NCBI GenBank assembly: GCA_017465155.1
Contig: JAFTWV010000049.1
Span: forward strand, 1 to 48,301
From: Clostridia bacterium
GTDB lineage: Bacteria > Bacillota > Clostridia > Christensenellales > Aristaeellaceae
DNA: 48,301 nt
Direction: 5' to 3'
The notes beneath the pieces were generated by a model. It worked only from the letters and a program-made list of their open reading frames with translations. It was not told where the DNA came from and made no database searches. Shown piece after piece: positions 40,096 to 48,069 of the stretch. Numbering within the stretch: the first letter of the stretch is position 1; the number at the start of each line of letters is the position of its first letter. Position numbers and translations under genes: made by a program.

Positions 40096-41168
40096 GCAGC
40101 GTCACCTGCCTTTCCGGATTTGGCTTTACGCCCACTGAGCAGCGCCTTGATTTTCCCGGTGATGCTGCTCAGCACACTCTTCATCATCGGGCTGTTGGTC
40201 GCCAGCATGACGAGGATCAGCACGATGGCATACACCAGCATGCGATAGGTGCTGAAGGAACGCAGGAGCTCGGGCAGGAGCGTCAGCAGGGCAGCGGCGA
40301 TAATAGAGCCGCGGATGTTGCCGATGCCGCCCAGCACCACAAACACCAGCACCAGAATAGAGGTATCAAACTTGAACTTCGCCGCCGTAACGGTGGAGTA
40401 GTTCAGGCCGTAGAGCGCGCCCGCCATGCCTGCCAGCACCGCAGAGGTCACGAAGGCCATCATCTTGTACTTCGTCACGTTCAGGCCAACGGATTCTGCC
40501 GCGATGCGGCTGTCACGGATGGCCATGATCGCACGGCCGGAACGGCTGTTGATCAGGTTCAGCACCACGAACAGCGTGAAGAGAATCAGCACAAAGCCCA
40601 TCTCGAAGGTCGCGATCTTATCCACACCCACTGCGCCCGCAGGACCGTTGTAGACAATCTTGCCGGTCAGATTGGGGTTGTTGAAGCCGATATGCAGCGC
40701 CTTGCCGTCAACGGAGAAATACAGCGTGTTGAGCACATTACGGATGATCTCGCCAAAGGCCAGCGTGACGATGGCGAGGTAATCGCCGCGCAGACGAAGC
40801 ACAGGGATGCCAATCAGCACGCCCGCAATACCTGCAAACACGCCGCCGGCGATCATCGCCAGCAGCAGTCGCACCAGCTCGTTTTCCATCTGGAAGGCAC
40901 TCACCAGCCACGAGGACATGATGATGCCCGAGAACGCGCCGACGCTCATGAAGCCTGCATGGCCAAGGGACAGCTCACCGGAGATGCCGACTGTCAGGTT
41001 CAGCGACACAGCCATCACGATGTACACGCAGATCGGAATCAGCTGACCCTTGAGGGAGCGAGTCATCTTGAAGCCGTCAATGGAGCCGGAAATGGCCACC
41101 TGACACACAATGAAAGCCAAAATGACGATACCATAAGTAATGAGGTTGCTGCGGAGCTTTTTGTTCAT
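40092..41168 (-). CDS. livM: branched-chain amino-acid ABC permease LivM
   Basis: 358 residues, about nine or ten helices. Family segments SLNLTVGISGELSLGHAGFMSVGAF and LRGDYLAIVTLAFGEIIRNVLN are clear, with ALYGLNYSTVTAAKFKFDTSILVLVFVVLGGIGNIRGSIIGAALL-like organisation near the end. The start at 41168 is chosen because GAGGTGA precedes it; an ATG ten codons earlier would overlap the end of livH. It lies 16 bp after livH. Confidence 0.92.
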   Translation of the reverse strand: MNKKLRSNLITYGIVILAFIVCQVAISGSIDGFKMTRSLKGQLIPICVYIVMAVSLNLTVGISGELSLGHAGFMSVGAFSGIIMSSWLVSAFQMENELVRLLLAMIAGGVFAGIAGVLIGIPVLRLRGDYLAIVTLAFGEIIRNVLNTLYFSVDGKALHIGFNNPNLTGKIVYNGPAGAVGVDKIATFEMGFVLILFTLFVVLNLINSRSGRAIMAIRDSRIAAESVGLNVTKYKMMAFVTSAVLAGMAGALYGLNYSTVTAAKFKFDTSILVLVFVVLGGIGNIRGSIIAAALLTLLPELLRSFSTYRMLVYAIVLILVMLATNSPMMKSVLSSITGKIKALLSGRKAKSGKAGDAA

Positions 41169-41184
41169 TTTCACGCTTCTCACC

Positions 41185-42069
41185 TCACACTTTCTCATGG
41201 ATCTTCTTGCCCAGCAGGCCCGTGGGCTTTACCAGCAGCACGATGATCAGCACCGCAAAGACGAATGCGTCACCCAGCTCCATGGAGATGTAGGCCTTGC
41301 CGAGGATTTCGATCACGCCCAGCAGGATACCGCCGACCATCGCACCCGGGATGGAGCCGATGCCGCCGAAGACCGCTGCGGTAAACGCCTTGATGCCCGG
41401 CATGGAGCCGGTGGTGGGCGTCAGCGCCGGATACGCAGTACACAGCAGCACGCCCGCAATCGCCGCCAGCGCAGAGCCGATGGCAAAGGTTACGGAAATG
41501 GTCAGATTGACATTGATGCCCATGAGCTCCGCCGCGCCCTTGTCCTCAGAGACGCCGCGCATGGCCTTGCCCATCTTTGTCCGGGAGGTGAACAGCGTCA
41601 GCGCGATCATGATCACCACGCAGGCAAGGATGGTCACGATAGCCTCGCCCTTGATGATCAGCTCACCGCCCAGCAGGGAGATGGCAGGCACATTGATCAT
41701 ATCCGGGAAGGACTTGGTGTTGGAGCCCCAGATGAGCAGCGCGGAATTCTGCAGCAGGTAGCTCATGCCGATGGCAGTGATCAGCACCGCCAGAGACGTT
41801 GCCTGGCGCAGAGGCTTATAAGCCAGACGCTCGATGACGATGCCCAGCACCGTACAGACGGCCATCGCCGCCACAAGTGCCAGCGCCGGGGGAAGATTCC
41901 AGTAATGAATGGCGCAGAAGGAGATGTACGCGCCGATCATGATCACGTCGCCGTGAGCAAAGTTCAGCATCTTGGCGATGCCGTACACCATCGTGTAGCC
42001 CAGCGCGATGATCGCATACACGCTGCCAAGGCTCAAGCCGTTCATCAGGTGGGAAAGGAGCGATATCAT
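41185..42069 (-). CDS. livH: branched-chain amino-acid ABC permease LivH
   Basis: 294 residues, standard LivH. The N-terminal GLSLGSVYAIIALGYTMVYGIAKMLNFAHGDVIMIGAY is diagnostic, as is the loop MRGVSEDKGAAELMGINVN and FTAAVFGGIGSIPGAMVGGILLG. Eight or so helices form the channel with LivM. It is 117 bp downstream of livK, with a hairpin in the gap. Confidence 0.94.
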   Translation of the reverse strand: MISLLSHLMNGLSLGSVYAIIALGYTMVYGIAKMLNFAHGDVIMIGAYISFCAIHYWNLPPALALVAAMAVCTVLGIVIERLAYKPLRQATSLAVLITAIGMSYLLQNSALLIWGSNTKSFPDMINVPAISLLGGELIIKGEAIVTILACVVIMIALTLFTSRTKMGKAMRGVSEDKGAAELMGINVNLTISVTFAIGSALAAIAGVLLCTAYPALTPTTGSMPGIKAFTAAVFGGIGSIPGAMVGGILLGVIEILGKAYISMELGDAFVFAVLIIVLLVKPTGLLGKKIHEKV

Positions 42070-42132
42070 TCCTTCTCGACCTCGTTTCTTTCATGATAGT
42101 ACGAAGAATGCAATTCTCACAATGACAACAAC

Positions 42133-42166
42133 CGCCCGACTCCCGCAAAACCGCAGGAGTCGGGCG
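42133..42166 (-). promoter_or_regulatory. intercistronic hairpin between livK and livH
   Basis: CGCCCGACTCC (42133-42143) and GGAGTCGGGCG (42156-42166) form a perfect 11-bp stem. On the minus strand the following bases (GTTGTTGTCATTG) are only partly T-rich, so it is probably a partial terminator or 3'-end stabiliser that keeps livK mRNA more abundant than the downstream genes. Confidence 0.7.
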
Positions 42167-42185
42167 CAGACACGCCTGTGTGAGG

Positions 42186-43319
42186 TCAGTCGACCTTCGC
42201 GTAGGCGCCGTCCTTGACGACGTACACAGCAGGAGTCTTGATGACTTCGCCGGTCGCAGCCCAAGTCAGCTCGCCGGTCAGGCCGGAAATCTGCAGCGTC
42301 GGGAACTGAGCGATCAGCAGCTCACAGACTTCATCGTAGGCGGTATCGCCGTTGATGCCGGCGTTCTGAGCAGCGGTGTACAGGGCATAGATGCCGTCAT
42401 AGGCGTCAGCGGCAAACTGGTTGGGCTCTTCACCGAAGGCAGCCTTATAAGCCTGCACGAACTTCTGGGTCTTTTCGTCCTGAGAGGAAGCGGCGAAGGG
42501 AGTCAGCAGCATGAGGCCTTCAGCCAGCGTCTTGTCGAAGCCTTCCAGAGCCAGGATGCCGTCCATGCCGTCGCCGCCGAAGAACACGGGCGCATAGTCA
42601 ACGGCCTTGGCCTGAGCCAGAATCAGGGAAGCGGGGGTGTAATAGATGGGCAGGAACACCAGATCAGCGCCGGCATCCTTGCAGGCAGCGATCTGCACGG
42701 AGAAGTCCGCGTTGTCATCGGAGGAGAAGGTGGTGGTGGCGACGATCTCCAGGTTCAGCTCAGCCGCACGGGCAGCGAAGGCCTGGTAGATACCGGTGGA
42801 GTACACATCGGCGTTGTTGTAGATGACGCCGATCTTGGTGCCCATGCTCTTGGCGACGATCATGTCAGCAGCAGCGACGCCCTGACCGGGGTCGGTGAAG
42901 CAGACCTGGAAGGCATTGTCGCGGCCCTCAGTCACGCCGGTAGCAGAGGCAGAGGGGGTCAGCATGAACACGCGCTCTTCATAGGCCTCAGCAGCAACAG
43001 CCAGGCAGGGAGCGGTGGTAACGGTGCCCAGAATCATCTGCACGCCATTATCCAGCACGGTGTTGAAAGCGTTGATGCCCTTCTCGGGGTCATGCTCGTC
43101 GTCCTGCACATCCAGCACGATCTGCATGCCGCCCATTGCGTTGATCTCGTCCACAGCAATCTTCGCGCCGTTGGCAACAGCGATGCCATACACAGCAGCG
43201 CCGCCGGTCATCGGGCCGATAACGCCGATCTTCAGCGCATCCTCAGCAGAGGCGGTAGCAGACAGGCTCATCAGCATGCACAGAGCCAGCACAGCAGCAA
43301 ACAGCTTGCGAATCTTCAT
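42186..43319 (-). CDS. livK: branched-chain amino-acid binding protein LivK
   Basis: 377 residues. Signal peptide MKIRKLFAAVLALCMLMSLSATASAED with an AxA site and no lipobox cysteine after it. The mature part is a type I periplasmic-binding fold: LKIGVIGPMTGGAAVYGIAVANGAKIAVDEIN at the start, GTVTTAPCLAVAAEAYEERVFMLTPSASA (ligand loop), GVIYNNADVYSTGIYQAFAA. AAGGAGG precedes the ATG. First gene of the operon, with a near-consensus promoter at 43385-43413. Confidence 0.94.
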   Translation of the reverse strand: MKIRKLFAAVLALCMLMSLSATASAEDALKIGVIGPMTGGAAVYGIAVANGAKIAVDEINAMGGMQIVLDVQDDEHDPEKGINAFNTVLDNGVQMILGTVTTAPCLAVAAEAYEERVFMLTPSASATGVTEGRDNAFQVCFTDPGQGVAAADMIVAKSMGTKIGVIYNNADVYSTGIYQAFAARAAELNLEIVATTTFSSDDNADFSVQIAACKDAGADLVFLPIYYTPASLILAQAKAVDYAPVFFGGDGMDGILALEGFDKTLAEGLMLLTPFAASSQDEKTQKFVQAYKAAFGEEPNQFAADAYDGIYALYTAAQNAGINGDTAYDEVCELLIAQFPTLQISGLTGELTWAATGEVIKTPAVYVVKDGAYAKVD

Positions 43320-43384
43320 AAAACAGATCCTCCTTAAACCAAATCGGATTGCTTCACATCAAGTGCTGCAATCAGGATGCTCAT

Positions 43385-43413
43385 ATTATACAGAGTTGTG
43401 GCCTTTGCTTCAA
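43385..43413 (-). promoter_or_regulatory. promoter of the liv operon
   Basis: On the minus strand TTGAAG (43413-43408) and a perfect TATAAT (43390-43385) are 17 bp apart, 66 bp ahead of livK. The 43320-43637 gap between livK and glnA holds this and the divergent glnA promoter; nothing else was recognised. Confidence 0.85.
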
Positions 43414-43561
43414 GTCATTTCCTGTATCTTTCCTGTTTTTTTGACGGAAATATTCGGATTCGGAGGCAATCTGCGGCAATCCCATGAAGCAAAACAGTCT
43501 TCTCCCCCGCAGCAGGGACCGAGAGCCGTGAACGTTCGCTGCTCAGTCTCCCGGCGGCCCA

Positions 43562-43590
43562 TTGACGAAGCTGCGAAAAATTGCTATACT
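43562..43590 (+). promoter_or_regulatory. promoter of glnA
   Basis: TTGACG (43562-43567) and TATACT (43585-43590) are 17 bp apart, 48 bp ahead of the ATG at 43638. Both boxes match consensus in 5 of 6 positions. Confidence 0.85.
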
Positions 43591-43637
43591 TGAAAATAAC
43601 AATCCACCGATCAAAACATGAAAAGGAGCAAACAACC

Positions 43638-45062
43638 ATGGCAAAGACTGTTCAGGACGTGTTGGCACTGATCAAGGAGCATGGGATCCGGATGATCGAC
43701 TTCAAGATGGTCGACATCAACGGCCAGTACCGTCACGTAACCATCCCGGCGGAGAATTTCTCCGAGGACACGATGACAAGCGGTATCGGCTTCGACGCCT
43801 CCAACTATGGCTACGCGGTGGTCGAAAAGAGTGACATGGTGTTCATCCCCGATCCGGACACCGCTGTGATCGACCCCTTCTGCTCGATTCCGACCCTGTC
43901 CATGACCGGCAACGCAATGATCATCGACCACCCCTTTAACCGGCCGCTGGCCCAGTATCCCCGCAACATCGTCCGCGCGGCGGTAAAGTACATGCAGCAT
44001 CTGGGCATTGCTGATGAAATGAAGATTCTGCCGGAATTCGAGTTCTACCTGTTTGATCAGGTGGGCTGGGAGGTCGCCCCCCATACCGTAAGCGCCACCG
44101 TGGACGCAAAGCAGTCCTACTGGAACAGCGGCGTAGAGGGGCAGGGCGTGATCGTCCCCAAGCAGAAGGCCTACCACATCGCCAAGCCCTTCGACACCTC
44201 CTACGAATGCCGCAGCGAAATGTGCATGCTGATGAAGGATGCAGGCATTGAGATCAACTATCACCACCCGGAGGTAGCCGCCTCCGGCCAGTTCGAAATC
44301 GAGCCTCAGCTGGGCGAAATGACCAAGCTGGCGGACGATACGATGATGATCAAGTATATCATCCACAACACCGCCCTGAAGTACGGCAAATCCGCTACCT
44401 TCATGCCCAAGCCCATCTACGGCGAAGCCGGCAGCGGTATGCACGTACACATGCTGCTGTTCAAGGATGGTCAGCCCGTCTTCTCCGATGACGAAGGCTA
44501 CGCGCACCTGAGCAAGGAAGCCCACTGGTTCATGGGCGGCCTGCTGAAGCACATCAGCTCCCTGTGCGCGCTGACCAACCCCTCCACCAATTCCTTCAAG
44601 CGTCTGGTACCGGGCTTTGAGGCGCCGGTAACCGTGGGCTACGCCACCTCCAACCGCAGTGCGGTCATCCGCATCCCTGCCTACGCCAAGAGCCCCGACA
44701 AACGCCGCTTCGAGCTGCGCAATCCTGATGCAACCTGCAACCCCTACTTTGCCTATGCCGCAATCCCCATGGCTGGTCTGGACGGCATCAAGAACCAGAT
44801 TGATCCCCACGAGAACGGCTGGGGCCCCTACGACATGAACCTCTACACGCTTCCCGAGGAGGAGAAGGCCAAGCTCAAGGGCCTGCCCGTCCGCCTGGAG
44901 GACGCCCTCGATGCCCTCGAGGCCGATCACGATTACCTGACCGCCGGCGGCGTGTTCCCCGAGGCACTACTGAAGAACTTCATCAAGACCAAGCGCGCCG
45001 AATGCAGCGAGATGTCCAAGATTCCCCATCCCGCAGAATTCGACAAGTACTATAACCTGTAA
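43638..45062 (+). CDS. glnA: glutamine synthetase, type I (beta-like)
   Basis: 474 residues, longer than the roughly 444 of typical Bacillota GlnA. It joins ammonia to glutamate with ATP. Signatures in order: MVDINGQYRHVTIP, FDASNYGY, LPEFEFYLFD, EVAASGQFEIEPQLGEM, KPIYGEAGSGMHVHMLLFKDG and VPGFEAPVTVGYATSNRSAVIRIPA, ending RFELRNPDATCNPYFAYAA. The stretch NLYTLPEEE aligns with the adenylylation-site loop (NLYxLP) of the beta type. The start at 43638 has AAAAGGAG upstream. It diverges from the liv operon, consistent with shared nitrogen control, though no TnrA/GlnR-type site was identified. Confidence 0.95.
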   Translation: MAKTVQDVLALIKEHGIRMIDFKMVDINGQYRHVTIPAENFSEDTMTSGIGFDASNYGYAVVEKSDMVFIPDPDTAVIDPFCSIPTLSMTGNAMIIDHPFNRPLAQYPRNIVRAAVKYMQHLGIADEMKILPEFEFYLFDQVGWEVAPHTVSATVDAKQSYWNSGVEGQGVIVPKQKAYHIAKPFDTSYECRSEMCMLMKDAGIEINYHHPEVAASGQFEIEPQLGEMTKLADDTMMIKYIIHNTALKYGKSATFMPKPIYGEAGSGMHVHMLLFKDGQPVFSDDEGYAHLSKEAHWFMGGLLKHISSLCALTNPSTNSFKRLVPGFEAPVTVGYATSNRSAVIRIPAYAKSPDKRRFELRNPDATCNPYFAYAAIPMAGLDGIKNQIDPHENGWGPYDMNLYTLPEEEKAKLKGLPVRLEDALDALEADHDYLTAGGVFPEALLKNFIKTKRAECSEMSKIPHPAEFDKYYNL

Positions 45063-45081
45063 TCTTTTTCCATTTCAAAAT

Positions 45082-45118
45082 CATCAGCCCTGTCTGCAGC
45101 ATCGCGACAGGGCTGATG
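45082..45118 (+). terminator. hairpin after glnA
   Basis: CATCAGCCCTGTC (45082-45094) and GACAGGGCTGATG (45106-45118) form a perfect 13-bp stem. No T run follows, so termination may rely on the next hairpin at 45131. Confidence 0.6.
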
Positions 45119-45130
45119 TCATATACACAA

Positions 45131-45165
45131 AAAACACTGCGCGAGCCATGCCCGCGCAGTGTTTT
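45131..45165. terminator. bidirectional terminator between glnA and the DUF6273 lipoprotein
   Basis: AAAACACTGCGCG (45131-45143) and CGCGCAGTGTTTT (45153-45165) form a perfect 13-bp stem with a 9-base loop. The same terminator is duplicated at 47202-47228. Confidence 0.85.
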
Positions 45166-45210
45166 CGTTACGGCAGCCTGACCCAGATACAGGGTCGGAC
45201 AAGAGTGTCG
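45135..45210. repeat. 76-bp direct repeat, copy 1 (terminator plus 3' end of gene)
   Basis: By eye, 45135-45210 is identical to 47202-47277. It covers the terminator stem, the stop codon and the last 14 codons or so of the DUF6273 gene (LVRPCIWVRLP). Identity at the third codon positions points to recent duplication or gene conversion. Confidence 0.85.
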
Positions 45211-46604
45211 ACATAACCATCACCGGTGTACCAGTCTACTTCGTTTTCCGGCAAGAAGCCTGCGAGGGAACCCTCTCCATTCCCACTCAAACCATCCCGC
45301 AGCCACCAGAAGCAGATCCTGCCATACTCCGCTTCAAAACGTTCCGCAGGCGCAGCCAGCCGTAGTTTCTTTTCCAGTTCATAGAACTCATTGCTATCCA
45401 ACAGAAACACCATATCCTGCGTGCTGATTTTTTTCGTCTGATTACTTTGGACTGTCACCACAGTCGTCGTAACAATCCTTTCAAGCTCCTCTTTAGAAAA
45501 GGCACGGTACAGAAAATCATTGTTCAACCACTTGCGGAGACTGCTCGTCTTCCATGTGATGCCTGTCCGACCGGAGGTATCGTATACTTTGGACTCCAAT
45601 CCATAACAAGCCATCAGCAGATACGCATCATCCTTCTTATCCAGCACTATCCACTCTATCTGCTCCTTGCCGTTACCAAAGATACCGTCCTGCTCATAGC
45701 CGCCAAAGCTTACGCTCTTGCCGATCTCATAGCGTTCAGCCTTGGCAACGGTGCCGCTCGTCTTTCCAGGCGTAGTTGTCACTAATGTGACCCCACCCAG
45801 AGCTGGATATGCAGTGCTGGTTTCCGTACTTCCATATGGGCAGCGGCTACAGCTGCCTGTTTGATCCAGCTTATGATACTCATAGGTCTGCTCCTTCTGG
45901 TTTGTTTGAACCGTTCGGGAACAATCCTGACAGATCAAATCGTATGTACGCACATACTTATGCAGGCTGTCCGATTCAACAGCATACGTCCCATCTGATG
46001 TATAGCGCTTCGTTGTGTTCTTATGCCGGCAAGTTCTGCTGATGCGATAGTCGCACAGCGAACACATTGTCACATTGCCAGAGGTTTCCCAGCTGTGTTG
46101 CTGTTCCTCAGTATACCATGCTTCATCCTTGATCGTGACTTCACCACAATCCTTACACTCCCATGTATTGTAGCATGTAATCCAGTGATACTCATCATTT
46201 CCCGCGATTTGCTCATAGGAGTATCGTGTTTTTGTGATTTCCTGATTCTTGTGCTTGCAAGTCTCCTGCTTCGCACCGCAGTGCACGCACTGCCCATGGA
46301 GATAATCTGCACAGACTCTGATCACAGAAGAAGGCGCACCTGCAACACTCTTCCCACAACAAATACACGTATTCTGTCGATGTGGACACACCGTATGCTT
46401 TCTGTCAGAATATGCATAATCTGTGTGCCCGCACTGAACGCAACGCATACCGCATCCTTCAGAGACAGCAAGTTCTTTCTTCGTGTTGGCCTTGCATTGT
46501 CTGCACCACCACCATTCATCTCCTGCATATCCTTCATGACATCCTCCCAGCAATATGACTGCTACCAGTATTCCTACCATTGACATATACAGGTATTTCT
46601 TCAT
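45168..46604 (-). CDS. lipoprotein with many zinc ribbons and a C-terminal DUF6273 domain
   Basis: 478 residues. The start at 46604 is preferred because GAGAGGGGAA and a full lipoprotein signal (MKKYLYMSMVGILVAVILLGG, Cys22) belong to it; an upstream ATG gives only hydrophilic sequence. The first 270 or so residues carry at least eight Cys pairs (for example WWCRQCKAN, RCVQCGHTDYAY, NTCICCGKS, QCVHCGAK, WECKDCGEV, MCSLCDYR, ICQDCSRT, SCSRCPYG), a row of zinc-ribbon-like units, unusual outside the cytoplasm. A linker (LVTTTPGKTSGTVAKAE) leads to a DUF6273 domain (last 190 residues or so, from YEIGKSVSFGGYEQDG to the end). Function unknown. It is a longer paralogue of the protein at 47235. Confidence 0.8.
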   Translation of the reverse strand: MKKYLYMSMVGILVAVILLGGCHEGYAGDEWWWCRQCKANTKKELAVSEGCGMRCVQCGHTDYAYSDRKHTVCPHRQNTCICCGKSVAGAPSSVIRVCADYLHGQCVHCGAKQETCKHKNQEITKTRYSYEQIAGNDEYHWITCYNTWECKDCGEVTIKDEAWYTEEQQHSWETSGNVTMCSLCDYRISRTCRHKNTTKRYTSDGTYAVESDSLHKYVRTYDLICQDCSRTVQTNQKEQTYEYHKLDQTGSCSRCPYGSTETSTAYPALGGVTLVTTTPGKTSGTVAKAERYEIGKSVSFGGYEQDGIFGNGKEQIEWIVLDKKDDAYLLMACYGLESKVYDTSGRTGITWKTSSLRKWLNNDFLYRAFSKEELERIVTTTVVTVQSNQTKKISTQDMVFLLDSNEFYELEKKLRLAAPAERFEAEYGRICFWWLRDGLSGNGEGSLAGFLPENEVDWYTGDGYVDTLVRPCIWVRLP

Positions 46605-46728
46605 CACTTTCCCCTCTCTCAGATCCTTGAATTTTTCGCTGCCGTGATCAATCAAATACACTTTCACGTCCTCATTACAGGTCACAAAATAGTATTTTTA
46701 TTTTTACACCGCATTGAATCTGAGAAAT

Positions 46729-46757
46729 ATTTTATCACATATTCACATTTTTAGCAA
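46729..46757 (-). promoter_or_regulatory. promoter of the DUF6273 lipoprotein gene
   Basis: On the minus strand TTGCTA (46757-46752) and TAAAAT (46734-46729) are 17 bp apart. The leader of about 120 bp before the ATG at 46604 shows no other element that I recognise. Confidence 0.65.
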
Positions 46758-46789
46758 GTATTCTACCACTTTTAATATTCTGTGATAAA
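46731..46789. promoter_or_regulatory. candidate XRE operator pair between divergent genes
   Basis: TTTATCACA (46731-46739) and its perfect inverse TGTGATAAA (46781-46789) overlap the -10 of the leftward lipoprotein promoter and lie just ahead of the rightward -10 (TATACT, 46796-46801) of the regulator gene. A near copy (TGTGGTAAA on the minus strand) overlaps the -10 at 48070-48075. The neighbouring XRE protein is the obvious candidate to bind them. Confidence 0.45.
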
Positions 46790-46825
46790 CGTATGTATAC
46801 TATAAAATAAGAAGGAGTGATCATC

Positions 46826-47137
46826 ATGCTTGGTGAACGCCTGCAGGAAATCCGCAAAGACCACGGGGATACGCAGCAGGCATTGGCCGATAAGCTGCAT
46901 GTTTCGCTTCATGCCGTCCGCTGCTGGGAGCAGAACAAGAGCGACCCCAGTCATGATACGCTTGTATCAATTTGTCGTCTCTATCATGTTTCTTCCGATT
47001 ATCTGCTGGGACTGATCGATGACGATCCTTCCCTGATTCTGCACCGACGCCGTAGGCTATCTATCGAGAATCAGACGCTTCTCAGGCGCTTTGAATCCTT
47101 CCTGCTTCATGATCAGGAAGGGAACACCGGGCGATAA
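46826..47137 (+). CDS. XRE-family transcriptional regulator
   Basis: 103 residues. The N-terminal helix-turn-helix (about 3-58) has the XRE pattern LGERLQEIRKDHGDTQQALADKLHVS, then LHAVRCWEQNKSDPSHDTLVSICRLYHVSSDYLLGL, where the second and third helices form the DNA-binding turn. The remaining 40 residues (RRRRLSIENQTLLRRFESFLL) are a short helical tail without a sensor domain. The start at 46826 is set by GAAGGAG 8 bp upstream; a GTG three codons earlier is less likely. It sits between the two DUF6273 genes and diverges from the first, so it probably controls them and itself. Confidence 0.88.
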   Translation: MLGERLQEIRKDHGDTQQALADKLHVSLHAVRCWEQNKSDPSHDTLVSICRLYHVSSDYLLGLIDDDPSLILHRRRRLSIENQTLLRRFESFLLHDQEGNTGR

Positions 47138-47201
47138 GCATTACTGTACCATATCGCATACACTACATGTACGTCTTGATCCAGAAGCGATCACAAAAAA
47201 T

Positions 47202-47228
47202 CACTGCGCGAGCCATGCCCGCGCAGTG
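47202..47228. terminator. terminator between XRE gene and second DUF6273 gene
   Basis: CACTGCGCG (47202-47210) and CGCGCAGTG (47220-47228) form a perfect 9-bp stem with A/T flanks on both sides. It duplicates the terminator at 45131. Confidence 0.8.
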
Positions 47229-47277
47229 TTTTCGTTACGGCAGCCTGACCCAGATACAGGGTCGGACAAGAGTGTCG
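47202..47277. repeat. 76-bp direct repeat, copy 2
   Basis: Identical by eye to 45135-45210; homology continues at lower identity into both DUF6273 genes. Confidence 0.85.
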
Positions 47278-48026
47278 CCATAACCATAACCGATGTACCA
47301 GTCTACTTCATTTTCCGACGAGAAGCCTGCAAGACTACCCTCCATGTTTGCAGCTACACCATCCCGCAGCCACCAGAAACAGATCCTGCCATGCTCCGCT
47401 TCAAAACGCTCCGCAGGCGCAGCCAGCCGCAGTTGCTTTTCCAGTTCGTAGTACTCATCGCCATTCAGCAGGAACACCGTATCCTGCGTACCGATCTGGA
47501 CAGTCTGATTAAGCTGCTCCGTTACCAATGTGGTGGGAATAATTTTCGCGATCTCTTCCTCCGTAAAGGCCACGTTCAGGAAGGTCTTGTTCATCCAGGC
47601 CCGGAGCGTGCTCGTCTTCCATGTGACGCCTGTATTGCCGGAGGTATCGTAGTCCTTTTCCTCCAGACCGTAACGGGCCATCAGCATGTATTCGCCATTG
47701 GAAGAGCCCATCACAATCCATTCGATCGGCTCTTTTCCGTTGCCGAAATTGCCGTCCTGTTCATATCTGCCGAAGGTAACGATGTCACCAACCTCGTACG
47801 CACGCAGGCGTGCGCCGCAGTTACCGCAGTGCTTGAAGGTCTCAATTTCCTCCACCCACCAGCCGCAGGCAGGGCAGCACGCAGGCTTCTTCTCGCCGCA
47901 TGATGTACAGAATGCGTACGCCTGATCCTTTGCGCCGCAGGTATTGCATACCCAGCCCTCGCCAAGAGCAAGCGAGCCGGACATCACCAGACATACACAC
48001 AGCAGCAAGGCAAAAATCCTTTTCAC
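47235..48026 (-). CDS. secreted zinc-ribbon protein with DUF6273 domain
   Basis: 263 residues. Signal peptide MKRIFALLLCVCLVMSGSLA (cleavage near ALGEG, no lipobox). Residues 27-70 hold Cys pairs in the zinc-ribbon style (WVCNTCGAK, AFCTSCGEK, CCPACGWW, HCGNCGAR). The DUF6273 domain fills 77-263 (AYEVGDIVTFGRYEQDGNFG ... RICFWWLRDG ... LVRPCIWVRLP). It looks like the short paralogue of the protein at 45168, with a single group of ribbons instead of eight pairs. Its promoter lies at 48070-48098, with a palindrome (TGTACT/AGTACA, 48042-48059) in the leader. Function unknown; ligand binding at the cell surface is possible. Confidence 0.82.
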   Translation of the reverse strand: MKRIFALLLCVCLVMSGSLALGEGWVCNTCGAKDQAYAFCTSCGEKKPACCPACGWWVEEIETFKHCGNCGARLRAYEVGDIVTFGRYEQDGNFGNGKEPIEWIVMGSSNGEYMLMARYGLEEKDYDTSGNTGVTWKTSTLRAWMNKTFLNVAFTEEEIAKIIPTTLVTEQLNQTVQIGTQDTVFLLNGDEYYELEKQLRLAAPAERFEAEHGRICFWWLRDGVAANMEGSLAGFSSENEVDWYIGYGYGDTLVRPCIWVRLP

Positions 48027-48069
48027 AGCAATTCCCCCTTATGTACTTTTCTCAGTACAATGATGGCTT

